The notes beneath the pieces were generated by a model, which was given only the letters and a program-made list of their open reading frames with translations, searched no databases and was not told the DNA's origin. From contig NZ_BMOP01000032.1 in assembly GCF_014647135.1 (NCBI RefSeq), positions 1 to 43,862 of the forward strand: 43,862 nt of DNA, read 5' to 3'. This document shows positions 16,494 to 25,460 of the stretch, in pieces (positions within the stretch are counted from its first letter, which is position 1; the number at the start of each line of letters is the position of its first letter). The translations under genes and the position numbers were made by a program. Origin of the DNA: Shewanella xiamenensis. GTDB lineage: Bacteria; Pseudomonadota; Gammaproteobacteria; Enterobacterales; Shewanellaceae.

Positions 16494-18062
16494 TTATAAA
16501 GCCGTACTTTTGGATTTAATGTGCAAACCAAAAATCGTCAATACAAACAATATGCTACAAGTCACTAATCCCGCATTGACCGATTCAGTTAAGCCAAGCA
16601 CTACGTAGCCGATCATGCTGATCAGCGCAACGATTACGGCGTAGGGAAGCTGCGTCACTACGTGGTCGATATGATGGCAACTGGCCCCCGTCGACGACAA
16701 AATAGTGGTATCAGAAATCGGTGAACAATGATCACCAAATACCGCCCCCGCTAATACCGAAGCCAGCATAGGTAACATCATGGCTGTGTGACTGCCCATC
16801 GCCATATCGGCGGCAATCGGCAGCATAATCCCGAACGTACCCCAACTGGTTCCTGTAGAGAATGCAGTCAGGCCCGCTAACACAAACATTAATGCAGGTA
16901 AGAAAGCAAAGGGAATATTCCCAGTGGCTAGGCTAGCCATAAACTTACCGGTTTCAAGCTGGCCGATCACAGCTGCAATGGTCCAAGCAAATAACAAGAT
17001 GTAAATCGCAGGCAACATAGAGCGAGCGCCCTGCACTACACCTTTTAATACCATTGATTTTTCAACGCCTTGCACTAAGTTAAGTACCAGCGCAACCGCT
17101 AAACCAATCAGGGCACCAAAGAACAGTGATGAACTCACATCGGTTTTCTCGAAAGCAGAAATAATATTAAATTCAATGCCTTCTTTAGCTAATACTTGAG
17201 CACCGCTATCGATCATAAAATACAGGGTCGCAAATACCAGTACTGTGATAGGTAGGAATAACCCGAGGATTTTACCTGTTTCAGCTTCGGGTAAATCAGC
17301 ATTAGCACCTGGCGGTAAACCTTTAGTCTCATCGTATAAATTACCGCGCATGGCATTTAATTCATGTTCACGCATAGGGCCAACATCTAAGCCCATAAAC
17401 GCCACACAAAGCAGTAATAATAAAGAGAAAATTGCGTAGAAATTCATAGGGATCATTTGAATAAATACACTCAAATGACCAGAGTCCGCAAAACCATGTG
17501 CTGTTAATATACCGCCAATTAACGCAATAATATAAGCGCCCCAACTTGATACCGGTGAAATGACACAAACTGGTGCTGCGGTAGAATCTAATAAATAAGC
17601 TAACTTAGCGCGGGAAATATGGTAACGGTCGGTAACAGGCCTTGCGACAGACCCAACGACTAAGCTATTGAAATAATCGTCAATAAAAACAACACAGCCT
17701 AAAAACATGGTCAGTAATTTCGCATCGCGCTTATTACGAATATGTAACCTTGCCCAATCAGCAAATGCCCGTGCACTACCACTCACAGTAATTAGAGCGG
17801 TGATCATCCCCAATACAATCAAGAAACCGAGAATGTATAAATTCCAAGAATTTACGCCATCATCCGACCAAAAAAGTCCTTTTACACTGTTAAATAAAAA
17901 CTCACCGCTGGCCACAGGAGAAAATTGATTGAGCAATAATACTCCAATCACAATTCCTAAACCGAGGGAAAGAAGCACTCGGCGAGTAAAAATCGCCAAT
18001 ACAATTGCAACCACAGGCGGGAGCAAAGAAAGCGCCGAATCGGCATAACTAACTACAGTCAT
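16494..18062 (-). CDS. nhaC: NhaC-family transporter, probably lysine-specific (LysW-like)
   Basis: A 522-aa polytopic inner-membrane carrier of the NhaC superfamily, which general annotation would call a Na+/H+ antiporter. About 11-12 hydrophobic helices are visible. Typical motifs include VFIDDYFNSLVVGS near residue 123, FSTGTSWGTFGIMLPIA near 399, and FGDHCSPISDTTILSSTG near 436. The ATG at 18062 matches the first hydrophobic helix well. A clear lysine riboswitch lies directly upstream on the same strand, so the protein is more likely a lysine carrier than a housekeeping antiporter. Published comparative genomics described L-box-controlled NhaC-type transporters (LysW) in this bacterial group. 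Substrate is inferred from regulation. Confidence 0.85.
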   Translation of the reverse strand: MTVVSYADSALSLLPPVVAIVLAIFTRRVLLSLGLGIVIGVLLLNQFSPVASGEFLFNSVKGLFWSDDGVNSWNLYILGFLIVLGMITALITVSGSARAFADWARLHIRNKRDAKLLTMFLGCVVFIDDYFNSLVVGSVARPVTDRYHISRAKLAYLLDSTAAPVCVISPVSSWGAYIIALIGGILTAHGFADSGHLSVFIQMIPMNFYAIFSLLLLLCVAFMGLDVGPMREHELNAMRGNLYDETKGLPPGANADLPEAETGKILGLFLPITVLVFATLYFMIDSGAQVLAKEGIEFNIISAFEKTDVSSSLFFGALIGLAVALVLNLVQGVEKSMVLKGVVQGARSMLPAIYILLFAWTIAAVIGQLETGKFMASLATGNIPFAFLPALMFVLAGLTAFSTGTSWGTFGIMLPIAADMAMGSHTAMMLPMLASVLAGAVFGDHCSPISDTTILSSTGASCHHIDHVVTQLPYAVIVALISMIGYVVLGLTESVNAGLVTCSILFVLTIFGLHIKSKSTAL

Positions 18063-18144
18063 TGATTATTTCTTCGTCAAAATACGAATGGAGGGCGACT
18101 GAACTGGTGGGAAAAGGCAATAGATACCCAAGATCACCTGTCCT

Positions 18145-18335
18145 ATCAGTAGCGCTCCATAGTAACTATTCCTAATATCCGTATCTGGAAATACTATGGC
18201 AGTGTTGTACCTATTAGACACAACCCCAGCAGTTGATCGTGATAAATCAAACTACTTCGGCACCAAATCCTTTCGTGAACGATCAACGGAATCACCCTAC
18301 TGATCACTACTGATATTTGGTGCGCCTCTACTTCT
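18145..18335 (-). ncRNA. lysine riboswitch (L-box) upstream of nhaC
   Basis: Read on the minus strand, all the conserved aptamer blocks occur in order: AGTAG (P1 5' strand, 18332-18328), AGAGGCGC, AGTA, GGGTGA, AAAGG, GCCGAAG, CTGGG, CTGCC, GGAGCGC and CTACT (P1 3' strand, 18152-18148). Arms GTTGATCGT (18240-18232 region) and ACGATCAAC (18279-18287) form one long internal helix. The remaining 80 bases to the ATG contain no obvious intrinsic terminator, so control may be translational or Rho-dependent. High lysine would be expected to switch off the transporter. Confidence 0.95.
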
Positions 18336-18340
18336 AAGAA

Positions 18341-18356
18341 CGCCCATACATGGGCG
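18341..18356. other. perfect short hairpin just upstream of the lysine riboswitch
   Basis: CGCCCAT and ATGGGCG form a 7-bp stem with a two-base centre immediately 5' of the aptamer on the minus strand. It may be the 5' end of the leader RNA or an operator. No T tract follows. Confidence 0.5.
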
Positions 18357-18363
18357 TGAGGCT

Positions 18364-18409
18364 CATAAAAACATAAGCGGCTAAGCAGTTACCACCGCGA
18401 AGCCGCTTA
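18364..18409 (-). terminator. rho-independent terminator of etfBA
   Basis: On the minus strand TAAGCGGCT and AGCCGCTTA (18409-18401 and 18382-18374) form a 9-bp stem around an 18-nt loop, followed by TGTTTTTATG. It separates the etf operon from the nhaC leader. Confidence 0.8.
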
Positions 18410-18433
18410 CTTTGACTTAGCTCACAAATAAAA

Positions 18434-19360
18434 TCAACTTAAGCTTGCAATCAACTGCGGAACGGCTTCGAACAGGTCAGCTTCGAGGCCATAATCGGCA
18501 ACTTGGAAGATAGGCGCTTCAGGGTCTTTGTTGATAGCCACAATCACCTTAGCGTCTTTCATTCCCGCTAAATGTTGGATCGCGCCTGAAATACCTACTG
18601 CAATATAGAGATTAGGTGCGACAATTTTACCGGTTTGACCGACTTGCAAGTCATTCGGAACAAAGCCTGCGTCAACCGCCGCACGCGAAGCACCTACTGC
18701 GGCACCAAGCTTATCAGCCAGTTGCTCTAACATGCCGAAGTTTTCACCGCTGCCCATGCCACGGCCACCAGATACGATAATGCCAGCATTTCCTAACTCT
18801 GGACGTGCTGAAACTGTCAGCGCTTGAGACACAAACTGAGCTTTGGCTTCAAACACTTTATCCAAGGTAGTCACAGCAGCATTATTACCCTGTGTCACCG
18901 CATCGAACGCACTGGCACGCACTGTCATCACTTTGATAGCGTCATGGCTTTGAACTGTCGCTAAGGCGTTACCCGCATAAATCGGGCGAACAAAGGTATC
19001 GCTACTCACCACGCCAATCACTTCCGAAATTTGCGCCACATCTAAAAGTGCTGCCACACGCGGTAACGTGTCTTTACCCGCACTCGATGCCGCTGCGAGA
19101 ATATGGCTGTAGTTTGGTGCTAAGTCCACCAGCAATTTAGCCACGTTTTCGGCTAAATGCGCTTCATAAGCACTGTTATCGGCAACTAATACTTGCGCGA
19201 CACCTTGTAGAGCTTGAGCAGCTTGCACCACTGCACCACATTGATGGCCCACCACCAATACATGTACATCACCGCCGATCGCACGAGCTGCGGTGACAAC
19301 TTTAGCGGTATCCAATTTCAGCGCCGCATTATCGTGTTCTGCTAATACTAAAATGGCCAT
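18434..19360 (-). CDS. etfA: electron transfer flavoprotein alpha subunit EtfA
   Basis: The FAD-carrying subunit of the ETF heterodimer, which collects electrons from acyl-CoA dehydrogenases and passes them to ETF-ubiquinone oxidoreductase. The 308-aa length is standard. The C-terminal FAD domain shows SGGRGMGSGENF, VGASRAAVDAG, QVGQTGKIVAPNLYIAVG and SGAIQHLAG, all signature elements. The ATG directly follows the etfB stop with no gap. The ribosome site AAGGTGA lies inside the last etfB codons, so the two subunits are coupled and probably made in equal amounts. Confidence 0.97.
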   Translation of the reverse strand: MAILVLAEHDNAALKLDTAKVVTAARAIGGDVHVLVVGHQCGAVVQAAQALQGVAQVLVADNSAYEAHLAENVAKLLVDLAPNYSHILAAASSAGKDTLPRVAALLDVAQISEVIGVVSSDTFVRPIYAGNALATVQSHDAIKVMTVRASAFDAVTQGNNAAVTTLDKVFEAKAQFVSQALTVSARPELGNAGIIVSGGRGMGSGENFGMLEQLADKLGAAVGASRAAVDAGFVPNDLQVGQTGKIVAPNLYIAVGISGAIQHLAGMKDAKVIVAINKDPEAPIFQVADYGLEADLFEAVPQLIASLS

Positions 19361-20110
19361 TTAGATCACCTTCGCTTCATTCTTTAACTTTTCAACCAGC
19401 TCTGCTACCGACGCAACCATAATACCGGCCTTACGTTCAGCAGGCGGCGTTACCTTGATCACCGTTTGATGCGCTTTGAGCGTCACACCTAAATCAGCTA
19501 CCGTCAGCACATCTAATGGCTTACGTTTGGCTTTCATGATATTAGGTAATGAGGCATAACGTGGCTCATTCAAACGTAAATCCGCAGTCACCACAGCTGG
19601 CAACGGTAGATTTAAGGTTTGCATACCACCATCTATCTCACGAGCAACTTGAAGTGAATTACCTTCAACTTTAATTGCTGAAGCAAAAGTCGCTTGCGGC
19701 ATATCCGTTAATGCAGCAAACATTTGGCCCGTTTGGTTATTATCACCATCAATGGATTGCTTACCAAACAGCACTAATTGCGCTTGTTCTTTTTCTTGTA
19801 CTGCTTTAAGTAATTTGGCAATTGATACTGGTGCTAACTCTTCTTCAGTATCAATGTGAATCGCGCGATCAGCACCTAGTGCTAATGCGGTACGCAATTG
19901 TTCTTGAACGGCTTTATTGCCGATGCTGACGACCACTACTTCAGTAGCACTGCCCGCTTCTTTTAAACGAACCGCTTCTTCTACTGCAATTTCACAAAAA
20001 GGGTTCAACGCCATTTTGAGGTTTGCGGTATCAACGCTGGTGTTGTCAGCTTTTACCCTGACCTTCACATTGGCATCAACTACGCGCTTAACAGGCACCA
20101 ATACTTTCAT
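19361..20110 (-). CDS. etfB: electron transfer flavoprotein beta subunit EtfB
   Basis: The partner subunit that binds AMP structurally and carries the dehydrogenase recognition loop. At 249 aa it is normal length. It starts MKVLVPVKRVVDANVKV, typical of bacterial EtfB, with ALNPFCEIAVEEAVRLKEAG and GKQSIDGDNNQTGQMFA as recognisable segments. It is the first gene of the etfBA operon. Upstream lie LiuR-like and PsrA-like operators, tying expression to fatty-acid and branched-chain amino-acid breakdown. Confidence 0.97.
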   Translation of the reverse strand: MKVLVPVKRVVDANVKVRVKADNTSVDTANLKMALNPFCEIAVEEAVRLKEAGSATEVVVVSIGNKAVQEQLRTALALGADRAIHIDTEEELAPVSIAKLLKAVQEKEQAQLVLFGKQSIDGDNNQTGQMFAALTDMPQATFASAIKVEGNSLQVAREIDGGMQTLNLPLPAVVTADLRLNEPRYASLPNIMKAKRKPLDVLTVADLGVTLKAHQTVIKVTPPAERKAGIMVASVAELVEKLKNEAKVI

Positions 20111-20191
20111 AGGGCTTCCTTCCTACACTTTCATGTACATGGACAAAACATTGGTGATCACCAATGCAGGATAGAGCCACTTTACGTCCTG

Positions 20192-20207
20192 TTAACGTTA
20201 ACGTCAA
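20192..20207. promoter_or_regulatory. LiuR-like operator upstream of etfB
   Basis: TTAACGTTAACGTCAA is a 16-bp palindrome with one mismatched pair and a perfect ACGTTAACGT core. The paired ACGT half-sites resemble operators of LiuR, the MerR-family regulator of branched-chain amino-acid catabolism. Assignment is by resemblance. Confidence 0.5.
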
Positions 20208-20212
20208 CCAAA

Positions 20213-20230
20213 GTCAAACGCTTGTTTGCA
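20213..20230. promoter_or_regulatory. PsrA-like operator upstream of etfB
   Basis: CAAAC-GCTT-GTTTG at 20215-20228 exactly fits the published PsrA pattern (C/G)AAAC-N2-4-GTTT(G/C). PsrA is a TetR-family repressor of fatty-acid degradation in several gammaproteobacteria. It lies about 105 bp upstream of the etfB start. Confidence 0.6.
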
Positions 20231-20419
20231 TTTTTAAGACTGTCGTATTGGCCACATTTTTGAACACTTATTTGCCATATATAAAAAGTTCAAAAATTAA
20301 ATAATATTTAATTTTTGTTTATTGCATAATTTTATTTGATTCGAGCAATATTAGTTTCTATCATTTAGCTGTTGTTCACCATTATCCTGTAATAAAAATA
20401 GAGTGGGACGAAAATAGAT

Positions 20420-20812
20420 ATGAGCGAATTTTTAGAGATATTAACTCACGGTCGTCGTTTTAAAGCTGCGGTAAAAGATCTTAGCGTTGAAGAACTGCGT
20501 GATTTAGCGGCTAAACTAGATAAAATTTTAGTTGAGCGTGAGTCAATGGAAGCAGAAGAACAGCAAGCTATTGCTGCTCGTAATGCAAAAATTGAAGAAA
20601 TCCGTCAACAAATGGAAGCCGTTGGTTTATCAATCGACGATTTAGGTGGTGTTGCAGTTAAAGCCTCGAGCAAGAAACGCGCTCCTCGTCCAGCGAAATA
20701 CCAAATTGAAGTTGATGGCGAAGTGATCCAGTGGACAGGTCAAGGCCGTATGCCAACAGTATTTAAGAACGAAGTCAATAAAGGCCGTTCTATGGATGAT
20801 TTCTTAATCTAA
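20420..20812 (+). CDS. hns: H-NS family nucleoid-associated protein
   Basis: A DNA-binding architectural protein that silences AT-rich, often horizontally acquired, genes. The 130-aa chain has the usual two-part structure: an N-terminal coiled-coil oligomerisation region (about 1-65, rich in Glu, Arg, Ala and Leu), a basic linker (KASSKKRAPRPAKY, about 81-94) and a C-terminal DNA-binding domain with the QGR motif at 108-110 in WTGQGRMP. GGGACGA precedes the ATG. It is monocistronic, with a strong terminator after it. Confidence 0.93.
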   Translation: MSEFLEILTHGRRFKAAVKDLSVEELRDLAAKLDKILVERESMEAEEQQAIAARNAKIEEIRQQMEAVGLSIDDLGGVAVKASSKKRAPRPAKYQIEVDGEVIQWTGQGRMPTVFKNEVNKGRSMDDFLI

Positions 20813-20867
20813 TCCAATACCGTAATGGTAATGACAATAGCCATTCGCTATTATCATTGAGTAACAT

Positions 20868-20897
20868 AAAAAAGCTCGCGCCCTGCGAGCTTTTTTA
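20868..20897. terminator. rho-independent terminator of hns
   Basis: AAAAAAGCTCGC (20868-20879) pairs with GCGAGCTTTTTT (20885-20896) around GCCCT. A weaker hairpin built on AATAGC/GCTATT lies just upstream at about 20829-20859. Confidence 0.92.
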
Positions 20898-21019
20898 TGC
20901 CTATCCCACCCCGCCCATTGTCATTCAAGTAAATGCTTAAATTGCGTTACAATTCATCTTTAGTATTTACATCTACTTTAGGTTACTCTTTATTCACCCT
21001 CCGTCTAAGTGAATAAAAA

Positions 21020-24000
21020 ATGCAGATAAACAATAAGATAATAATAAGCTGCGGCATAATAAGTAGTTTTGTATCTCAACCCATTTTTGCCGAGGCCAAT
21101 CCCATCACCCCCGTCAATAAGTTAACTGCATTGACCAATGCAGAATTAATTCTTGCACCGGGGAAACGACTCTCAAATGCCACATTATTAGTTGAAAACA
21201 ATCGGATCAAAGCCATTATTGACCAAGGTGATATCCCCGCGGCGGCATTAAAGGTCAATCTCAGTGGTTATACTATTTATCCCGGTTTTATCGATCCCTT
21301 TACCGATTATGCTATCGAGTTTGAATATCCAAAATTGGGGCTAACTCGTCCGGTATATGATATTAAACGTATCGGTGGCAATGCTGAGAATGGTGCAATT
21401 CACGCTGAAAAAGAATGGTTTAATTACATTTACCCCAATAAGCAACGTGCTAAAGATTGGATCGTAAACGGTTTTACCAGTGTGCAAAGCAGTAAGCTTG
21501 ATGGTATTTTCCGAGGCACGGGTGTCAGCCTATCATTAGCCGATAAAAATGCTAACGAGGTGATTTATCGGGCGCGCAGCCAACCTTTTATGGCCTTTGA
21601 TAAAGGCACCTCCGAGCAAGATTATCCCAATTCCTTAATGGGCAGTATTGCGCTTATCAGGCAAACCTTTGCCGATGCTAACTGGTATAACCAAAATAAG
21701 CACAAATCGGTTAATAGTTCAGCTACACCTCAAATTGAATTTAATATTGCCTTCGAACGTTTAGATAACTTAGCCGAGAAACCAATCGTATTTGAAACAA
21801 AAAATCTGAACGATTTATTGCGTGCAGCTAACCTACTCAAAGAACATAAGCAGCCCGCCAACTTACTCGCAAGTGGCCAAGAATATGCTCGGATCAACGA
21901 ATTAAAGGCTCTGAATTATCCTTTAATTCTTCCTCTTAATTACCCACAAGCACCCGAAGTGGGTACCGATGATGCCGATCGCGAAGTCTCCCTTGCAGAA
22001 CTCAGACAATGGGAGCGCGCGCCCACAAACCCTGCCGCAGTAGCAAATGCAGGTATCCCCTTTGCGTTTACCCAATTTGGCATTAAGACCGAGGCGTTTT
22101 GGCCACGCCTTCGTCAAGCGATTGCGCAAGGACTCAGCGAAGATAAAGCCCTCGCGGCCCTCACCACTCAAGCTGCTGAAATGGCAGGAACCGCTGACTT
22201 GACCGGAAAACTTGCCCCGGGCTATATGGCGGACTTTGTCATTACTAAGGGCAATATTTTTAAAGACGGACAGATTTACAGTGTCTGGCTACAGGGACAA
22301 GAACAAGCCATCCGCTCACTTTCACAAGCCAAGATGTTGGGTGACTATCAGCTGACGTTGAATAATTTAACTTTAGATTTGAGCCTTGAAGAAGCAGACA
22401 AAGCAGGTAAAACCACTTTGCAAGGAAATCTGAGCAGTGGCGAGAAGAGTATTCCACTCTCCAACCTCAAGCTTGAAGACGACGGCCGCGTCAGCTTTAA
22501 CGCCAATTTAACTGATGCAGGCATTCATGGGATCAGCCGTTTTACCCTCTGGTTTGCCAAAGACGGCATTCAAGGCCGGATGGTAGACGCCCAAAGTCGT
22601 AGCATTAATGTTGCTGGTATTGCCCTTACGCCTCCGCTAAAGACGGAGCAAGTAAGCACGCCTAAAGCCGATGCAACGCAAACCTTAGTCAGTCAACTTA
22701 CCTACCCTAACGTCGCCTATGGTTTAAGTGAGGCGCCCAAAGCCGAGAAACTCCATATTAAAAATGCCACCCTCTGGACCTCAGATAAACAAGGTATCTT
22801 GGAACATGCGGATCTGCTAATGGCCAATGGCAAGATTGAAAAAATCGGCCAGCAACTCAACACGCCTTCTGGATATCAAGTCCTCGATGCAACGGGCAAG
22901 CACTTAACAGCGGGGATTGTCGATGAGCATTCCCATATTGCCATCAACGGCGGCACTAACGAAGGCACAGACGCAGTCACCTCTGAAGTGCGGATTGGCG
23001 ATGTGATTAATCCTGAAGATGTCTCCATCTATCGCGCACTCGCGGGCGGCGTGACCAGCGCACAATTACTCCATGGCAGCGCTAATCCTATTGGTGGCCA
23101 ATCCCAGTTAATAAAAATGAAGTGGGGAGAAAGCGCAGAACAGCTAAAGTTTGCCAATGCCCCTGCCAGTATCAAATTCGCCCTTGGCGAAAACGTCAAA
23201 CAGAGTAACTGGGGCGAAAAGTTTGTGCAGCGCTTCCCGCAGACACGCATGGGGGTAAAAGCCTTATTTGAAGAAACCTTCGATGCAGCACTCGCCTATG
23301 AGAATGCGCTGAAGGATTATGATGATTTACGCAGCAGTGAGAAGAAGAAAACCCTCGCACCGCGCCCAAGTTATCGCTTGCAGGCGGTGGCCGAAGTGCT
23401 TAAGCAACAGCGCGATGTGCATATTCACTCTTATGTACAGTCGGAAATCTTAATGTTCCTGCGCTTAGCCGAAGCCTACCACTTTAAAGTGCAAACCTTT
23501 ACCCATGTGCTTGAAGGTTACAAGGTTGCCAGTGAACTGGCTGCCCATGGTGCGGGCGCCTCGACCTTTGCCGATTGGTGGGCCTATAAGTTCGAAGTCT
23601 ATGATGCGATCCCTCAAAACGCGTGCCTAATGCAAAAACAAGGTGTGCTGACGAGTATCAATTCCGATGACTACGAAATGCAGCGCAGACTCAACCAAGA
23701 AGCAGCTAAGTCAATGATGTATTGCGGTATGTCAAAGGAAGATGCCTGGAATATGGTGACCATCAACCCAGCGAAACAGCTCAGAGTCGATGAGTATGTC
23801 GGCTCACTCACCCCAGGCAAAATGGCCGATATCGTGCTATGGAACGCCGAGCCGCTGTCGATTTATGCCAAAGTGACCCAGGCTTGGGTTGAAGGCAAAC
23901 GCTACTTCGATCGCGACCAAGACCAGCTTGCCCAGCAGCAAGTGGTGGCTGAGCGTGCCGCTCTTATCCAAAAAATTCTCAGTAGTGATGATAACGCTAA

Positions 24001-24094
24001 GGCGGGTGAAAAAGTTACACCGCTTAACGAGCCACAATGGCACTGCGATACCCATTATCAGGCTTGGGGCCAACATCATCAGGGAGCAAAATAA
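21020..24094 (+). CDS. exported double amidohydrolase-domain protein
   Basis: A 1024-aa secreted protein (signal peptide ends near FAEA, about residue 25) with two amidohydrolase-superfamily modules joined by a beta-rich linker (about 430-540). In the first module the usual PGxIDxHxH motif is YPGFIDPFTDYAIE, so both metal-binding histidines are missing. The second module keeps a metal site: GIVDEHSHIA near 640, HIHSYVQSE and FTHVLEGY near 805-830, and the late acid in INSDDYEM near 890. It resembles imidazolonepropionase- or prolidase-like amidohydrolases, but the substrate cannot be told. Its stop overlaps the next gene by one base (TAATG), so the two are co-translated and probably work together. 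The ribosome site before the ATG is weak. Confidence 0.85.
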   Translation: MQINNKIIISCGIISSFVSQPIFAEANPITPVNKLTALTNAELILAPGKRLSNATLLVENNRIKAIIDQGDIPAAALKVNLSGYTIYPGFIDPFTDYAIEFEYPKLGLTRPVYDIKRIGGNAENGAIHAEKEWFNYIYPNKQRAKDWIVNGFTSVQSSKLDGIFRGTGVSLSLADKNANEVIYRARSQPFMAFDKGTSEQDYPNSLMGSIALIRQTFADANWYNQNKHKSVNSSATPQIEFNIAFERLDNLAEKPIVFETKNLNDLLRAANLLKEHKQPANLLASGQEYARINELKALNYPLILPLNYPQAPEVGTDDADREVSLAELRQWERAPTNPAAVANAGIPFAFTQFGIKTEAFWPRLRQAIAQGLSEDKALAALTTQAAEMAGTADLTGKLAPGYMADFVITKGNIFKDGQIYSVWLQGQEQAIRSLSQAKMLGDYQLTLNNLTLDLSLEEADKAGKTTLQGNLSSGEKSIPLSNLKLEDDGRVSFNANLTDAGIHGISRFTLWFAKDGIQGRMVDAQSRSINVAGIALTPPLKTEQVSTPKADATQTLVSQLTYPNVAYGLSEAPKAEKLHIKNATLWTSDKQGILEHADLLMANGKIEKIGQQLNTPSGYQVLDATGKHLTAGIVDEHSHIAINGGTNEGTDAVTSEVRIGDVINPEDVSIYRALAGGVTSAQLLHGSANPIGGQSQLIKMKWGESAEQLKFANAPASIKFALGENVKQSNWGEKFVQRFPQTRMGVKALFEETFDAALAYENALKDYDDLRSSEKKKTLAPRPSYRLQAVAEVLKQQRDVHIHSYVQSEILMFLRLAEAYHFKVQTFTHVLEGYKVASELAAHGAGASTFADWWAYKFEVYDAIPQNACLMQKQGVLTSINSDDYEMQRRLNQEAAKSMMYCGMSKEDAWNMVTINPAKQLRVDEYVGSLTPGKMADIVLWNAEPLSIYAKVTQAWVEGKRYFDRDQDQLAQQQVVAERAALIQKILSSDDNAKAGEKVTPLNEPQWHCDTHYQAWGQHHQGAK

Positions 24095-25383
24095 TGAAGC
24101 ACTTACCCACGACCTTGCTGCTGTCGACACTGGCCATCACCTTGTCCGTGCAGGCACATGATCTCATCCCTACGCCTAAACAAACTCACGGTGTGTTGAT
24201 TAAAAACGCCACTGTGCATACGGTCAGCCAAGGGGTTTTAACCAATACCGATGTCTTGATTGAAAACGGCAAAATCAGTGCGCTAGGACCACAGTTACAC
24301 GTCAACGGGGCTGATGGTAAAGCACAGGTTATCGATGCCACGGGCAAACACTTATATCCCGGCCTTATTGCACTGGATACCAGTCTTGGCTTAGTGGAAA
24401 TCGAGATGGTTCGCCCGACCGTAGATAACGCTGAAGTCGGTGACTTTAACCCGCAAATTACTGCAGCAACGGCTTACAACCCGGATTCGGAGCTGCTGCC
24501 AACCATTCGCTATAATGGCATCACTCACGCACAAATTGTCCCCAGTGGTGAGGGATTAGCGGGGCAATCGGTGGTCGTCGATCTCGATGCGTGGACCATT
24601 GAAGATGCATTGCACCCCAGTGAAGGCCAATTTCATGTTTACTGGCCACAGATAAAACGCATGCCAGAGGATGAAAAAGGAAAAGCCAAAGCGATTGAAA
24701 AAAATCAGCAGGCGATCAATCAACTCATCACAGCCTTTGAAGATGGTTACCGCTACTTTTTGAGCCAAAATACACCGGATGCCGACCACAAGCCCAATCT
24801 GCGTTGGCAGGCCATGTTGCCACTGTATCAAGGTAAAGCAACGCTATTTGCCCACGCAGACAGTGTTAACCAAATCGAGCAAGTAATTGCCCTGACTAAA
24901 AAATATCAATTTAAATTGGTCATTGTCGGCGGTTATGATGCATGGCGACTGGCCTCAAGTTTAAGGGAAGTGAATGCCAGTGTGATTTACCCGCACACCC
25001 TAAGCCTACCTAAACGCACAGATGAACCGGTAGATTTACCGTTTAAAATCCCTTCGTTGCTAGCAAATGCCGGCATTCCCTATGCCCTTGGTTTTTCATC
25101 GGATTGGAACAGTCGTAACCTACCCTATGCCGCAGGTTACAGCGCAGCTTATGGCGTTACGGCAGAGCAAGCGTTGAAATCTGTCACGTTAGATGCAGCA
25201 AAGCTGTTAGGGATTAACGATTTAGGCGCTATCGAAGTAGGCTATCAGGGCAGCGTTGTGCTGAGTGACGGAGATATCCTCGACCCCATGAGTAACAAAA
25301 TTGATGCGATCTGGATTGAAGGAAGACAAATAGATCTGAATAATCGCCACCAGCAGCTTTATCAAAAGTATCTTAAGCGATAG
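24094..25383 (+). CDS. exported amidohydrolase-like protein lacking the HxH motif
   Basis: A 429-aa amidohydrolase-superfamily protein with a signal peptide (MKHLPTTLLLSTLAITL, cleaved near VQAH). I start at the ATG at 24094, which overlaps the previous stop and follows AGGGAG by seven bases. The frame is open further upstream. The superfamily fold is suggested by GVLIKNATVHTV, an early beta strand, and the C-terminal LLGINDLGAIEVGYQGSVVL. Where active members have PGLIDxHxH it has YPGLIALDTSLGL, so the metal centre is probably absent. It resembles the N-terminal module of the upstream protein, hinting at a pseudo-enzyme or accessory partner. Confidence 0.82.
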   Translation: MKHLPTTLLLSTLAITLSVQAHDLIPTPKQTHGVLIKNATVHTVSQGVLTNTDVLIENGKISALGPQLHVNGADGKAQVIDATGKHLYPGLIALDTSLGLVEIEMVRPTVDNAEVGDFNPQITAATAYNPDSELLPTIRYNGITHAQIVPSGEGLAGQSVVVDLDAWTIEDALHPSEGQFHVYWPQIKRMPEDEKGKAKAIEKNQQAINQLITAFEDGYRYFLSQNTPDADHKPNLRWQAMLPLYQGKATLFAHADSVNQIEQVIALTKKYQFKLVIVGGYDAWRLASSLREVNASVIYPHTLSLPKRTDEPVDLPFKIPSLLANAGIPYALGFSSDWNSRNLPYAAGYSAAYGVTAEQALKSVTLDAAKLLGINDLGAIEVGYQGSVVLSDGDILDPMSNKIDAIWIEGRQIDLNNRHQQLYQKYLKR

Positions 25384-25411
25384 AATTTACTGAGATAAAT
25401 CGCACAGCACC

Positions 25412-25438
25412 GCGCAGTCCATGGGACTGCGCTTCTTT
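25412..25438 (+). terminator. rho-independent terminator after the amidohydrolase pair
   Basis: GCGCAGTCC (25412-25420) pairs with GGACTGCGC (25424-25432) around ATG and is followed by TTCTTT. It insulates the rcsF cluster. Confidence 0.8.
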
Positions 25439-25460
25439 ACCCTTAATCTCAGGTCAAACC

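Larger units (their letters stand above)
20111..20419. other. divergent promoter region between etfB and hns
   Basis: This 309-bp stretch has no gene. The etfB-proximal third holds two candidate operators (20192-20207 and 20213-20230). The hns-proximal part from about 20265 is extremely AT-rich, with runs such as AATTAAATAATATTTAATT, as expected upstream of an H-NS gene, where curved AT DNA often allows autoregulation. Confidence 0.6.
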
